From IMG/VR virus record IMGVR_UViG_3300049491_000206, positions 1-42,724 of that record: DNA of 42,724 nt. The stretch is one strand, 5' to 3'. Both the position numbers and the translations under genes were made by a program. The notes under the pieces are model-generated. The model was not told the DNA's origin. It saw nothing but the letters and a program-made list of their open reading frames with translations, and did no database searches. How positions within the stretch are numbered: position 1 is the first letter of the stretch; each line of letters begins with the position of its first letter. Positions 30,634 through 37,633 of this stretch are shown here, piece by piece. The DNA comes from a virus.

Positions 30634-31138
30634 CGAAGAGACTTTTTGCTTGTAAGATTGCCTTGGCATAGTCCCAACCGGCGATCGCGTCGGCTTGGTT
30701 ATCGTCCAGCGGCTTCAAACCGAGTTGCCGACAACGAGCGATCACAACCGCCTTTGGGTCCTTTGGCCGCCCATTACCTATAAAGTGCTTTCGGATCGTT
30801 TGCGAGGTCTCGACGTAGAATTTCGCGCCAGCTTCGAGCGCTGCCAGTTCCGCGACAGCCGTAAAGCCCATCAGAGCCTGCGCTAGGTCGGGATGTTTCG
30901 CGGCCGCGCCTGCGTGAGCAAATACGGTCAAAGGCCGCTCGACGATAACGTGGGTCAAGCTCTCGCGCTGTATTGTGGCCCGAATGAACCCGGCCAACTT
31001 GACGTAGGATTGACCGACGCCGCGGCGCGTCCAGCCTGGAAGATCAAGCGTGCCGAACACTGGCTTGTTTGCGTCGAGCCTATCGCAATGCGCCCACCCG
31101 ACGTGCGTTGACGTGTCGAGGCTCAACACGCGAATCAT
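30599..31138 (-). CDS. RuvC-like Holliday junction resolvase
   Basis: This 179-residue protein has the RuvC fold acidic residues: LSLDTSTHVGWA (D8), HVIVERPL (E67) and PLDDNQADAIAGWDYA (D145/D146 and D150), with ALMGFTAVAELAALEAGAKF between. Phage RuvC-type enzymes resolve branched DNA before packaging or in recombination. It is coupled to the upstream small gene (4-base overlap). The length is standard. Confidence 0.85.
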   Translation of the reverse strand: MIRVLSLDTSTHVGWAHCDRLDANKPVFGTLDLPGWTRRGVGQSYVKLAGFIRATIQRESLTHVIVERPLTVFAHAGAAAKHPDLAQALMGFTAVAELAALEAGAKFYVETSQTIRKHFIGNGRPKDPKAVVIARCRQLGLKPLDDNQADAIAGWDYAKAILQAKSLFDAREITIPSQA

Positions 31139-31341
31139 TTGACCAGCGTCACGGTGTAATTGCTCGCAGCCTCTTCAAACTTGCGCGAGGCTTTGCGGCC
31201 GGCGCGCCTTAGTTTCGATTGGTAGTGAAGAGCCTGAGCAAGCCGACAGCCTGCAATTTGTGAGCCGACAGGCATTTTCTCGAAGCGCGTGTAGAGCAAC
31301 TTCGACTCGCGCTGGTTGTTAACGGCTCGCAAAACGATCAT
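31135..31341 (-). CDS. Small basic protein, unknown
   Basis: This 68-residue, strongly basic protein (KLRRAGRKASRKFEEAASNY) has an N-terminal IVLRAVNNQRESKLLYTRFE block. It is coupled by 4-base overlaps to the GapR-like gene before it and the resolvase gene after it. It could bind nucleic acid by charge. No family is recognised. Confidence 0.6.
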   Translation of the reverse strand: MIVLRAVNNQRESKLLYTRFEKMPVGSQIAGCRLAQALHYQSKLRRAGRKASRKFEEAASNYTVTLVK

Positions 31342-31679
31342 TCGAGCGCGGCAGCGCCGAGCGGTGTATCCGCGAAATCGCCAAGACTTGCCCGTATCAG
31401 GTCAAGGTGTTCGCGCTCCGCCAATTCCATATTGCTCTCTCGCTCTTCAAGTTTGCGTTTAGCGCGGAGCGTTGTGTAAGCGTGCCTGACGACCTTTCGC
31501 GGCGCCTTAAGAACGTCGCCAGCCTCGTTGTATAGCGCTTTGACGTCGGCGCGAAACTCGGCGGACTTCTGCTCGAAGTCCTCGTGCAGGTTGTCTAGCC
31601 GTTGGAAAAACTCAATCAACTTAGATTTGTCGACGTGAAAATTCGAGCCTTCGACGTGCTCGCTTAGCGTTTCGGCCAT
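31338..31679 (-). CDS. GapR (DUF2312)-like nucleoid protein
   Basis: This 113-residue protein has the DUF2312 layout: an N-terminal helix KSKLIEFFQRLDNLHEDFEQ (18-37), FRADVKALYNEAGDVLKAP (42-60), RKVVRHAYTTLRAKRKLEER, and the ending LGDFADTPLGAAAL, which matches the family. GapR of Caulobacter binds overtwisted AT-rich DNA ahead of replication forks and helps topoisomerases. A phage copy could guide replication or silence or activate host DNA. AAACGGGA lies nine bases before ATG 31679. GapR is essentially an alphaproteobacterial family, which informs the host guess. Confidence 0.75.
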   Translation of the reverse strand: MAETLSEHVEGSNFHVDKSKLIEFFQRLDNLHEDFEQKSAEFRADVKALYNEAGDVLKAPRKVVRHAYTTLRAKRKLEERESNMELAEREHLDLIRASLGDFADTPLGAAALE

Positions 31680-31681
31680 GA

Positions 31682-31879
31682 TTATTTGTCCCGTTTGCGG
31701 CGTGGGTTGATCTGGTCGTGCGTTAATCCGGTCTTTTCTGCGACATGTTGCAAGTGTTTATTGGGTATGTCGTCCCACTTGCTGACGGCTGGAGGCGATA
31801 TTCCTAGACTGATTGCGAGCGCTTTGACGCCGCCGCACAATTCAATCGCATTTTTGCACTCAGGGTTGCGAACTTTCAT
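31682..31879 (-). CDS. Cro/YdaS-like regulator
   Basis: This 65-residue protein has a helix-turn-helix (AIELCGGVKALAISLGISPP, then AVSKWDDIPNKHLQHVAEKT), the YdaS/Cro plan with the VSKW recognition helix, ending in HDQINPRRKRD, which is common to Cro-type proteins. It is the first gene of the early minus operon, beside the divergent control region, where GTTAAC repeats may be its operators. No matching CI-type gene is visible. Confidence 0.8.
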   Translation of the reverse strand: MKVRNPECKNAIELCGGVKALAISLGISPPAVSKWDDIPNKHLQHVAEKTGLTHDQINPRRKRDK

Positions 31880-32005
31880 TCCGTTAACTCCGTGACTGTG
31901 CCAACAATGTAACGCTTGGTTAACTTTGTCGAGCCGTGGAGCGTTGACAAGTTGAGGAAAACTTTTAAGGTTAATTCGTTATGACACGAAACGGGAGTTT
32001 ACACG
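31880..32005. promoter_or_regulatory. Divergent early control region
   Basis: The 126 bases between the Cro-like gene and the plus-strand early operon. Plus-strand: TTGACA at 31944-31949 with a weak -10 (TAAGGT, 31966-31971). Minus-strand: a TACATT -10-like box (31906-31911) with only weak -35 matches. GTTAAC occurs at 31883-31888 and 31919-31924, and GTTAAT at 31970-31975; these are candidate operators. Confidence 0.5.
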
Positions 32006-32179
32006 ATGCGAAAGAACGATCTCATTATATTCTGTCTCGCGCTGGCGTTCGGATTATGCACTTACACGCTCGGCGTCTTAACAACTTCGCAAGGTCGCAC
32101 AGTTAAGATACGCGGCAACTGCGACGCGACCGAGGTTAATCACCTCAAGCCTGGATATTACACGGAGATAAGAAATTGA
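32006..32179 (+). CDS. Small membrane-anchored protein, 57 residues
   Basis: Read directly: ATG 32006 to TGA 32177-32179, with AAACGGGA nine bases before the ATG. It starts MRKNDLIIFCLALAFGLCTY, an N-terminal span or signal anchor, followed by a polar part (GRTVKIRGNCDATEVNHLKP). It is the first gene of the plus-strand early operon, downstream of the best promoter. Its stop overlaps the next start (TTGA). Confidence 0.65.
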   Translation: MRKNDLIIFCLALAFGLCTYTLGVLTTSQGRTVKIRGNCDATEVNHLKPGYYTEIRN

Positions 32180-32409
32180 CAGATTACATTAACGGTATCC
32201 CCAAAGAGTGCAGGCCGCAGAACTACACGGCGATTTTACGCGGCGACAAAGCCGCACTAGTGAAGGCCGCCGCAAGCACTCTTGAAAGTTGCGGCTGGCA
32301 TTTTACGATTGTGCACGTCATGAAGGTGCGCGTTTCGATTGCTAAAGACTGGAAAGAGGCGCTCGACAGCGTGTCGGATTACGTGACTATGAAGAACGTG
32401 CTTGACTGA
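32176..32409 (+). CDS. Small early protein, unknown
   Basis: This 77-residue protein uses a TTG start (32176-32178) inside TTGA, with GGAG 8 bases upstream. It has helix-strand pattern parts (ALVKAAASTLESCGWHFTIV; SIAKDWKEALDSVSDYVTMK). It is ordinary alpha/beta with no motif. Confidence 0.6.
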   Translation: MTDYINGIPKECRPQNYTAILRGDKAALVKAAASTLESCGWHFTIVHVMKVRVSIAKDWKEALDSVSDYVTMKNVLD

Positions 32410-32459
32410 CAAATAAACGTGATTACAAGTTGACGAGCCAGAAAACGGGAGAAGCTAAA

Positions 32460-32651
32460 ATGGCAAGCGTGACGATTAAGTTTACAAAGGCTGAAGCCGC
32501 AATCGCGGTCCAGCGCTACCTTGACGACACGAACACAAACGGCGCGCTTCGGCTCGTCGTCGAGGAAGTGTCGTCGTCATACGGCTTCGAGTTTGAGGTT
32601 AAATGCAAGCTCGTCGCATTCTTAAGCCTCGAAACAAAGGAAACAGAATGA
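32460..32651 (+). CDS. Small early protein, unknown
   Basis: This protein has 63 residues from ATG 32460, with AAACGGGA nine bases upstream; a longer frame back to 32430 ignores this site. Sequence MASVTIKFTKAEAAIAVQRY, then a strand-turn-strand region and an acidic end. The ATGA at its stop starts the next gene. Confidence 0.65.
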   Translation: MASVTIKFTKAEAAIAVQRYLDDTNTNGALRLVVEEVSSSYGFEFEVKCKLVAFLSLETKETE

Positions 32652-32911
32652 ACATCACACTAGACAAAAACGTGGCTTTGCCGTCCAGCAGAGTTGACGT
32701 GAAAAGCAAGCTGCCACTCGACGACATGGAGGTCGGCCATTCGTTTTTCTTCGCGGCCGACAAGAAGGTCGCTTCGAAAGCCGCAAGCACTGCACGAGGC
32801 TATGCACGCGAAAACAACAAGAAGTTTGCGACAAAACTTCTCGCTGCTGGCGATCTGTACGGCGACAAGCCTGTTGACGCTGACGGCGTCGCGATCTGGC
32901 GCGTTGAATAA
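32648..32911 (+). CDS. Small early protein, unknown
   Basis: This protein has 87 residues from ATG 32648, in ATGA with the previous stop and with AAGGAAA upstream. It has an N-terminal beta part, then a MEVGHSFFFAADKKVASKAA helix and ARGYARENNKKFATKLL, ending in IWRVE. Phage proteins of this kind (short, with a helix and an arginine-lysine patch) are common but unassigned. Confidence 0.62.
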   Translation: MNITLDKNVALPSSRVDVKSKLPLDDMEVGHSFFFAADKKVASKAASTARGYARENNKKFATKLLAAGDLYGDKPVDADGVAIWRVE

Positions 32912-33327
32912 TGCGAAAGCCGACGCCTGAATCTGAGGCGTTGAAATGGTGGCGGCAAGCGCTAGAAGGCGTTTCGCCGCCACCTATTAACGAGCAACCC
33001 GAGTGCGGGTTTTACGAGCGAAGGCTCGTCAAGGGCGGCCCGCTCGTTCCCGTCGCGATCTGGCTCGAACAACCGGTCGGCGAGGACGGACTGCTAGAAG
33101 GCCCGGAAATAATACGCTGCGTCGTCAACGGGAAAATCGACGACGCTGTGAACCAGTGGGGCTATTGCTGCGCCTCCCCAATCACAAAAGCGCGGTATCA
33201 CGAGATGCGCCGCAAGATCGAATTCGAGCGAGACAACCCAGACAGTCACTTGATTAACCCTCGGCAGCGCATAGACTTGCTGACGGTGCAACCACCAACT
33301 TTCAAAAATGGGAAACAAAGAACATGA
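32911..33327 (+). CDS. Early protein, unknown
   Basis: This 138-residue protein starts at ATG 32911, sharing one base with the previous TAA. It has EALKWWRQALEGVSPPPINE, then a beta-rich central part (FYERRLVKGGPLVPVAIWLE; EIIRCVVNGKIDDAVNQWGY) and a helical segment (RYHEMRRKIEFERDNPDSH). The WWRQALEGV start and CCASPIT core look like a small phage domain of unknown role. Stop coupled to the next start (ATGA). Confidence 0.62.
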   Translation: MRKPTPESEALKWWRQALEGVSPPPINEQPECGFYERRLVKGGPLVPVAIWLEQPVGEDGLLEGPEIIRCVVNGKIDDAVNQWGYCCASPITKARYHEMRRKIEFERDNPDSHLINPRQRIDLLTVQPPTFKNGKQRT

Positions 33328-34373
33328 GTTTACAAGATAACGTCGCAGGCATTGGTCACAATTCGTCAATCAAAGACAGGCTTTCGAGCCTGTGGGCCGG
33401 ACTGATCACGCGTTGCAATCAATTGGTCGCCGCCGCGCAAACAGTCCCTGACAGAATCGAAGACGAAGAAACAGCCACCAAGGCCGCCGATCTGATTAAG
33501 CTGATGAAGGCCGCCGCGAAAGAAGCTGACAGCACGCGCAAGTCTGAAAACGAGCCGTATGCCGCCGCGAAGCAACAAGTTGACGCGTTCTTTAACATCC
33601 CCAAAGAGTCGTTGCAGTCGAGCGCGCAAGAGGTCGAGCGTCGACTTAGCTTGTGGCTCCAACGCAAGGCCGCGCGCGAGGAAGAGCAACGCCGCGAACG
33701 TGCCGACGCTGAACGTCGCGCCAGCGAAGAACGATTCGCGCAAGCCGTCGAAGCCGAGTCGAACGCAAAGGCGGCGCAACAATCAGCAGCGCTTGCCGCC
33801 TTGGCTCAACAAGCGGCTCGCGCGGATAAGGAACAATGCACGACTGCGGCGCGCAATGCCCGCCTGCGCGGCCAGGAAGCCAGCAACCGCGCTCGGGTAG
33901 CCAAGGCCAACGCCGATGCAGTCGCCTATCAGGCGGCGCTGAATGAGGCCGCTCTATGCGATGCCGAAGCAAAGGAGATGGACGCCCGCGCCGGTCAACT
34001 TCGCCAACTCGAAAAGGAAGCTGACGCCAAGCGCAAATCAGACGAGGCCGCCGCAAAGGAGGCAAACAAAGAAGTTAAGCAGGCAATCGGCGACGTGCAA
34101 CGCAGCGACGCAATGGTGGCGAAGCTCGACAAGCGCGCCGACGCCAGCGCCGCCGAACTGAGTCGAAGCCGTGGCGAACTGGGCTCGGTTTCAAGCCTCA
34201 GAACTGACTGGGTATTTGACAGTTTGGACCGCTCCCGACTTGACCTTGAAACGCTTCGCGCGCACCTTCCTGTCGACGCCCTGGAGCAGGCCGTTCGCTC
34301 GTTTATCCGGGCAGGCGGTCGCGAGTTGCGAGGCGTTAAAATATTCGAATCGACAACAGCCGTCGTTCGCTAA
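33324..34373 (+). CDS. Long coiled-coil early protein with IGHNSS start
   Basis: This 349-residue protein begins with DNVAGIGHNSS, a motif I associate with alphaproteobacterial phage and plasmid proteins. Residues about 25-300 form long charged helices rich in Ala, Glu, Arg and Gln (ERRLSLWLQRKAAREEEQRR; KSDEAAAKEANKEVKQAIGD), ending in a globular DSLDRSRLDLETLRAHLP part. Similar coiled-coil proteins lie beside recombination genes in many phages (DUF1351-like context). A recombination or nucleoid role is inferred from neighbours only. Confidence 0.65.
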   Translation: MSLQDNVAGIGHNSSIKDRLSSLWAGLITRCNQLVAAAQTVPDRIEDEETATKAADLIKLMKAAAKEADSTRKSENEPYAAAKQQVDAFFNIPKESLQSSAQEVERRLSLWLQRKAAREEEQRRERADAERRASEERFAQAVEAESNAKAAQQSAALAALAQQAARADKEQCTTAARNARLRGQEASNRARVAKANADAVAYQAALNEAALCDAEAKEMDARAGQLRQLEKEADAKRKSDEAAAKEANKEVKQAIGDVQRSDAMVAKLDKRADASAAELSRSRGELGSVSSLRTDWVFDSLDRSRLDLETLRAHLPVDALEQAVRSFIRAGGRELRGVKIFESTTAVVR

Positions 34374-34399
34374 CCAAACACAAAACGGGAAACACTGAC

Positions 34400-35515
34400 A
34401 TGGAAATAGACACAGGCGAGCGCCTGAATAACCTCGCGACGCTTTCAAAGGCTATCGACGTTCACGCTCAAAACCAACAACTGACACCGCTCGGTCGTCC
34501 TACAACGACTTTGGAAATGGTCACGGCTCAACGCGTCGTCGTGCCTCGCAACATGCCGGACATAATGGGTCGCGTTAAGACGCTCTCAGAAATGGCTGGC
34601 CAGGAATACTATTATAGCTTTCCGGTTAAGAGCAAAAACAAGGTCACAGGCGAGTGGGAAACGAGCGCCATCGAAGGCCCGACAATCAAACTCGCGAACG
34701 ATCTGGCGCGCGAATATGGCAACTGCGGAGTCGAGACAATGGTCGTCGACGTTGGTGATTCGTGGGTGATATATGCGCGCTTTGTCGACCTTGAGCGCGG
34801 CTTCACAATGGTGCGTCCGTTCCAGCAACGCAAAAGCCAGAAGTCGTTGAAAGGCGACGAGGCCCGCGCGCTCGACATTGCGTTGCAAATCGGGGTCTCA
34901 AAGGCGATCCGAAATGTTATCGTCAACAGTCTTGAGACTTTTGCGGACTACATGTTTGAGACCGCCAAAGAAGGTCTCACTAAAAAGATCAGCACCGACC
35001 CGCAGAAATGGCGCGACCACCTTCTCGGCGCGCTGTCGAAAATCAAGGTCGAGCCGAAGCGCGTCGAGCGCCAGATCGGTCGAAGCGTTAGCGCATGGAC
35101 AGTCAAAGACATTGCGCGCGTGGTCAGCGAGCTAAAAGCGGTTCACGAAGGCATGACAAGCTCGGGTGAGATATGGCCCGATCAAGACTTTGCAGGACCA
35201 GTCGACGACCCTGATCCTGTTGCTGATGAATCTAATCAAGAAAAGGTTGCAACTGAGCCAAAACAAAAAATGGTCGAGGCAAAAAAGGTTGAAAAAGCAT
35301 CCGATCCGAAGCCTGACGAATCAGAGCCTGAAAATGCAATCAGCGAATCGCTCGCGACATGTTTCAGCGAGTTAACAAAGATGTTCACGGTCGACGCAAT
35401 TAACGTTTTGCTCGACGTGACTGCGGAAAAACTGACGAGCGACGAGCACGCAGCATTGACCGAAGCTGCAATCGAACGCAAAAAGACCCTGCAGAAGAAA
35501 CCCCCTCGGGGTTAG
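34400..35515 (+). CDS. Candidate phage recombination/annealing protein
   Basis: This 371-residue protein has AAACGGGA nine bases before ATG 34400. The core (about 35-230) has RVVVPRNMPDIMGRVKTLSE, EYYYSFPVKSKNKVTGEWET, AIEGPTIKLANDLAREYGNC and KGDEARALDIALQIGVSKAI plus RNVIVNSLETFADYMFETAK. This resembles single-strand-annealing or recombination proteins of phages (RecT/Sak-like context), but I cannot name the family. The C-terminal third is acidic, Lys/Glu/Pro-rich and repetitive, like SSB-type tails. It ends the operon before the bidirectional terminator. Confidence 0.5.
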   Translation: MEIDTGERLNNLATLSKAIDVHAQNQQLTPLGRPTTTLEMVTAQRVVVPRNMPDIMGRVKTLSEMAGQEYYYSFPVKSKNKVTGEWETSAIEGPTIKLANDLAREYGNCGVETMVVDVGDSWVIYARFVDLERGFTMVRPFQQRKSQKSLKGDEARALDIALQIGVSKAIRNVIVNSLETFADYMFETAKEGLTKKISTDPQKWRDHLLGALSKIKVEPKRVERQIGRSVSAWTVKDIARVVSELKAVHEGMTSSGEIWPDQDFAGPVDDPDPVADESNQEKVATEPKQKMVEAKKVEKASDPKPDESEPENAISESLATCFSELTKMFTVDAINVLLDVTAEKLTSDEHAALTEAAIERKKTLQKKPPRG

Positions 35516-35547
35516 TGCGGCGTTTACTCCCGTTTTCGCCAAACGAA

Positions 35548-35576
35548 AGGCCGGTGTCTGAAGCACCGGCCTTTTT
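35548..35576. terminator. Terminator between convergent operons
   Basis: AGGCCGGTG pairs with CACCGGCCT (9 pairs, 7-base loop). Five T residues follow on the plus strand, and a weaker CCTTTCGTTT on the minus strand, so it ends the plus-strand early operon and probably also the late minus operon. Confidence 0.85.
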
Positions 35577-35605
35577 ACTTCTTACAACTCTTGAGAATCA
35601 GACAA

Positions 35606-35878
35606 TCAAGGCTCTGGCTTTACGGTCCACGTGCGGTTCCAGTCTTGCAAATCTGTGAGTGTGCGAACCAAAAACTCGTCGCGCTCGCGCCTCATGTCGA
35701 TAGCAACTGCAACGTCGCGGTCGCCTAGATCACGATCCGGGAGTGATTCGAGGGGCGTCGGGGTCAGCATTAGGTGTGACGGCGCGCTCGGGCAAATCGG
35801 GTCGACGATCACCGGCGTTGTTGAGCAACCTGACAACGTCCCGAGACAAACAAACGCGAGTGTTGGAGGGAAGCGCAT
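35606..35878 (-). CDS. Outer-membrane spanin lipoprotein (Rz1-like)
   Basis: This protein has 90 residues from ATG 35878 (MRFPPTLAFVCLGTLSGCST), with a lipobox LSGC. It continues with a Pro-rich part (VIVDPICPSAPSHLMLTPTP) and a helical C-terminus (VAIDMRRERDEFLVRTLTD). It is nested out of frame in the inner-membrane spanin gene, the usual Rz/Rz1 layout. A longer frame to 35950 would put an Arg-rich stretch before the signal and is not used. Confidence 0.82.
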   Translation of the reverse strand: MRFPPTLAFVCLGTLSGCSTTPVIVDPICPSAPSHLMLTPTPLESLPDRDLGDRDVAVAIDMRRERDEFLVRTLTDLQDWNRTWTVKPEP

Positions 35879-36155
35879 TGTGAAGATTCTCCCTGCGTTG
35901 AGCGTTAGCCGCCGTCGTCGCGGCCTGGAATTCTGAGAATGCAACTTCAAAGCCTGTTCTGATCATTTCGACCTTTGCCTCGAAGTCGACCTTTGCAGCA
36001 GAGACGGCCCGCTCGCGCGCTAGGTCCGCCTCTAGCTGGTCGGCTTCGCGCGCGCGCTGTACGGTCGCTAGCAACCACCATGTTGCGCCGCCAACGACCA
36101 CGGCGACCAAGCCGTATTTGATAACCGTGGTCCAGAGACTGAGAGAGCCAAGCAT
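35730..36155 (-). CDS. Inner-membrane spanin (Rz-like)
   Basis: This 141-residue protein has an N-terminal membrane span (LVAVVVGGATWWLLATVQRA) followed by a periplasmic coiled coil (DQLEADLARERAVSAAKVDF, MIRTGFEVAFSEFQAATTAA). The C-terminus runs out over the Rz1-like gene. Rz spanins fuse inner and outer membranes in the last step of lysis. Plan and position match the class well. Confidence 0.8.
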   Translation of the reverse strand: MLGSLSLWTTVIKYGLVAVVVGGATWWLLATVQRAREADQLEADLARERAVSAAKVDFEAKVEMIRTGFEVAFSEFQAATTAANAQRRENLHNALPSNTRVCLSRDVVRLLNNAGDRRPDLPERAVTPNADPDAPRITPGS

Positions 36156-36464
36156 TTACTTAGGCTTCGTCGGAGTGACGTTTGTGGCGATGGTGTAGGG
36201 TTGCCAGAAGTGCACCGGTTGGTCGGCTTGCTTGCGACCTACGACCGAAACAATACTTCCGACAAGCGCCATGACGCCGGTCAAAATTGCACCGTAGTCT
36301 TTCGCAGCAACGCCGGTCGCGACCTGGGTGACGCCGTCAACGATTGTTGCCTGCACGTCTGGCGCGATGATGATGTTGAAGAACGACAAGACCGTTCCGA
36401 GAATGCCGACGATTGCGCCCCAAATGCCGATCGATTCGAACCAGGGCTTAGATTGAATTTCCAT
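36156..36464 (-). CDS. Putative holin, two membrane spans
   Basis: This 102-residue protein has SKPWFESIGIWGAIVGILGT and LSFFNIIIAP as an N-terminal span, then AILTGVMALVGSIVSVVGRK as a second, and a short polar C-terminus. It starts next to the inner spanin gene. The size and two-span plan fit a class II-type holin. Several other small membrane proteins lie in the same cassette, so which one is the holin is uncertain. Confidence 0.6.
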   Translation of the reverse strand: MEIQSKPWFESIGIWGAIVGILGTVLSFFNIIIAPDVQATIVDGVTQVATGVAAKDYGAILTGVMALVGSIVSVVGRKQADQPVHFWQPYTIATNVTPTKPK

Positions 36465-36494
36465 GCGGGTTAACTCCTATGTGGAGTTGTCAGA

Positions 36495-36638
36495 CTATCG
36501 AAAGACCACGAAGCAAACAACCGACAGCGCAATGACGGAGCCGACGACGATGAACGGCATCGAATCCCAGTGCATTGGATTGCGATAGAAAATTCGTTCG
36601 CTGAACTTTTTATTTGCTCTGCGCTTTGTCATTTGCAT
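36495..36638 (-). CDS. Small membrane protein, 47 residues
   Basis: Read directly: ATG 36638 (MQMTKRRANKKFSER) with AGGAG 4 bases upstream, or ATG 36632 two codons on, to TAG 36497-36495. The end is one membrane span (MPFIVVGSVIALSVVCFVVF). The basic N-terminus fits a cytoplasmic side. It overlaps the preceding gene end by 29 bases. It may be a holin partner or antiholin. Confidence 0.6.
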   Translation of the reverse strand: MQMTKRRANKKFSERIFYRNPMHWDSMPFIVVGSVIALSVVCFVVFR

Positions 36639-37002
36639 CGATCTCCTGAATCGCGTGTTCAGCTTCAGCCCTTTGCCGTTGTGCGGTTCGGCTATTCGGA
36701 CTGCGTTTCAACTCGTCGTTGGCTTCGTTGATCTTTGCCTGCCAGTAGTCACGCAGCAAGGCGTTTTGGTCCTTTTGCATTCTGCGTTGCGCGGCGTCGA
36801 TCTGTTCTAGCCTTTGCAGAATGGCTTCGTCGCGGGTTAAGTTTTCATTTTTCAGCCGACTAATTTCGTCAGCAGACACCCACGGGATCAAATTTATTCC
36901 GAGAGCCGAAGCGCCGCCAAGGATTGACGTCACAGAAATTGCCGCCGCCGCGACGGTCGAAATGACGGGATTCTCTTTAACCGTTTGCGCTGTGATTCGC
37001 AT
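36610..37002 (-). CDS. Membrane-anchored coiled-coil protein
   Basis: This protein has 130 residues from ATG 37002 (MRITAQTVKENPVIS), with GAAGG upstream; an Arg-rich extension to 37083 shadows the PAS gene. It has one membrane segment (VISTVAAAAISVTSILGGAS) and then a long charged coiled coil (DEISRLKNENLTRDEAILQR). A spanin-like or holin-partner role is possible. It overlaps the PAS gene by 26 bases. Confidence 0.6.
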   Translation of the reverse strand: MRITAQTVKENPVISTVAAAAISVTSILGGASALGINLIPWVSADEISRLKNENLTRDEAILQRLEQIDAAQRRMQKDQNALLRDYWQAKINEANDELKRSPNSRTAQRQRAEAEHAIQEIDANDKAQSK

Positions 37003-37621
37003 TGACTGGCTCGACCTTCGTATATCGCCCAATGTAACTGACGACGCGGCCCGCCTCGTTTGTGATCGGTGTCGCGCTCGCATCGACGTTATATTTCAGG
37101 CCGCCTCGACTTGTCACGACATAAGAAAGCTCGAACGTTCGCGACTTCGCAATGGCGTCCTGCCACTCAACCCAAACGCGCTGACGGTCTGGCTTGTCAA
37201 TTATGTTTTCCCAGCCCGCGCCTGTCATGTCCTCAAGGCTTCGATTGACCAGCTTCGAAAGCGCGCTGTTGATGCGTATGCATTGCCCGCGCTCGTCGCT
37301 CTCCCACATTGGCGTCGGCAACGTCTCTGCAAAAGTCCATTGCCACGCTTTGACCTTGCCTAGCGCCTCGCCGAGTTGAGACACCTTGACAGCGGTCGCG
37401 GCGGTCTGTGCCTGCGTTTGCTTGAGAATGTCAAAGATCGACGAGCCGCCGTTAGGCTTGAATTGCGTTTCGATGCGCTCGACAGCCTCGAATAAAGCCT
37501 CGACGCGCTTCTTTGAGGCTAACAGCATCCTAACAACTCCCGCGCCGCCTGCGGCGATAACTCCAATCAATGTGATTACGTCGGCGAATTTTCCCGCCTC
37601 TTCAAAAAGCCAAACCAGCAT
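36977..37621 (-). CDS. Membrane protein with a PAS domain
   Basis: This 214-residue protein has an N-terminal span (ADVITLIGVIAAGGAGVVRM, 13-32), a coiled-coil linker (KKRVEALFEAVERIETQF), then a PAS fold at about 95-203: FAETLPTPMWESDERGQCI, RINSALSKLVNRSLEDMTG, GWENIIDKPDRQRVWVEWQD, FELSYVVTSRGG, and ASATPITNEAGRVVSYIGRY, matching the PAS/PAC core. It has no kinase or cyclase output domain. It sits between the endolysin and other small lysis-region membrane genes. A membrane-anchored PAS domain could sense a ligand, oxygen or redox state and time lysis. That role is inference. Confidence 0.75.
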   Translation of the reverse strand: MLVWLFEEAGKFADVITLIGVIAAGGAGVVRMLLASKKRVEALFEAVERIETQFKPNGGSSIFDILKQTQAQTAATAVKVSQLGEALGKVKAWQWTFAETLPTPMWESDERGQCIRINSALSKLVNRSLEDMTGAGWENIIDKPDRQRVWVEWQDAIAKSRTFELSYVVTSRGGLKYNVDASATPITNEAGRVVSYIGRYTKVEPVNANHSANG

Positions 37622-37633
37622 CGCAACTAGCCC

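Noticed and set aside
20087-35515. Integrase, excisionase or CI-type repressor
   Set aside because: None of the proteins in the early region shows tyrosine or serine recombinase motifs or a two-domain repressor; only small Cro-like DNA-binding proteins are present.
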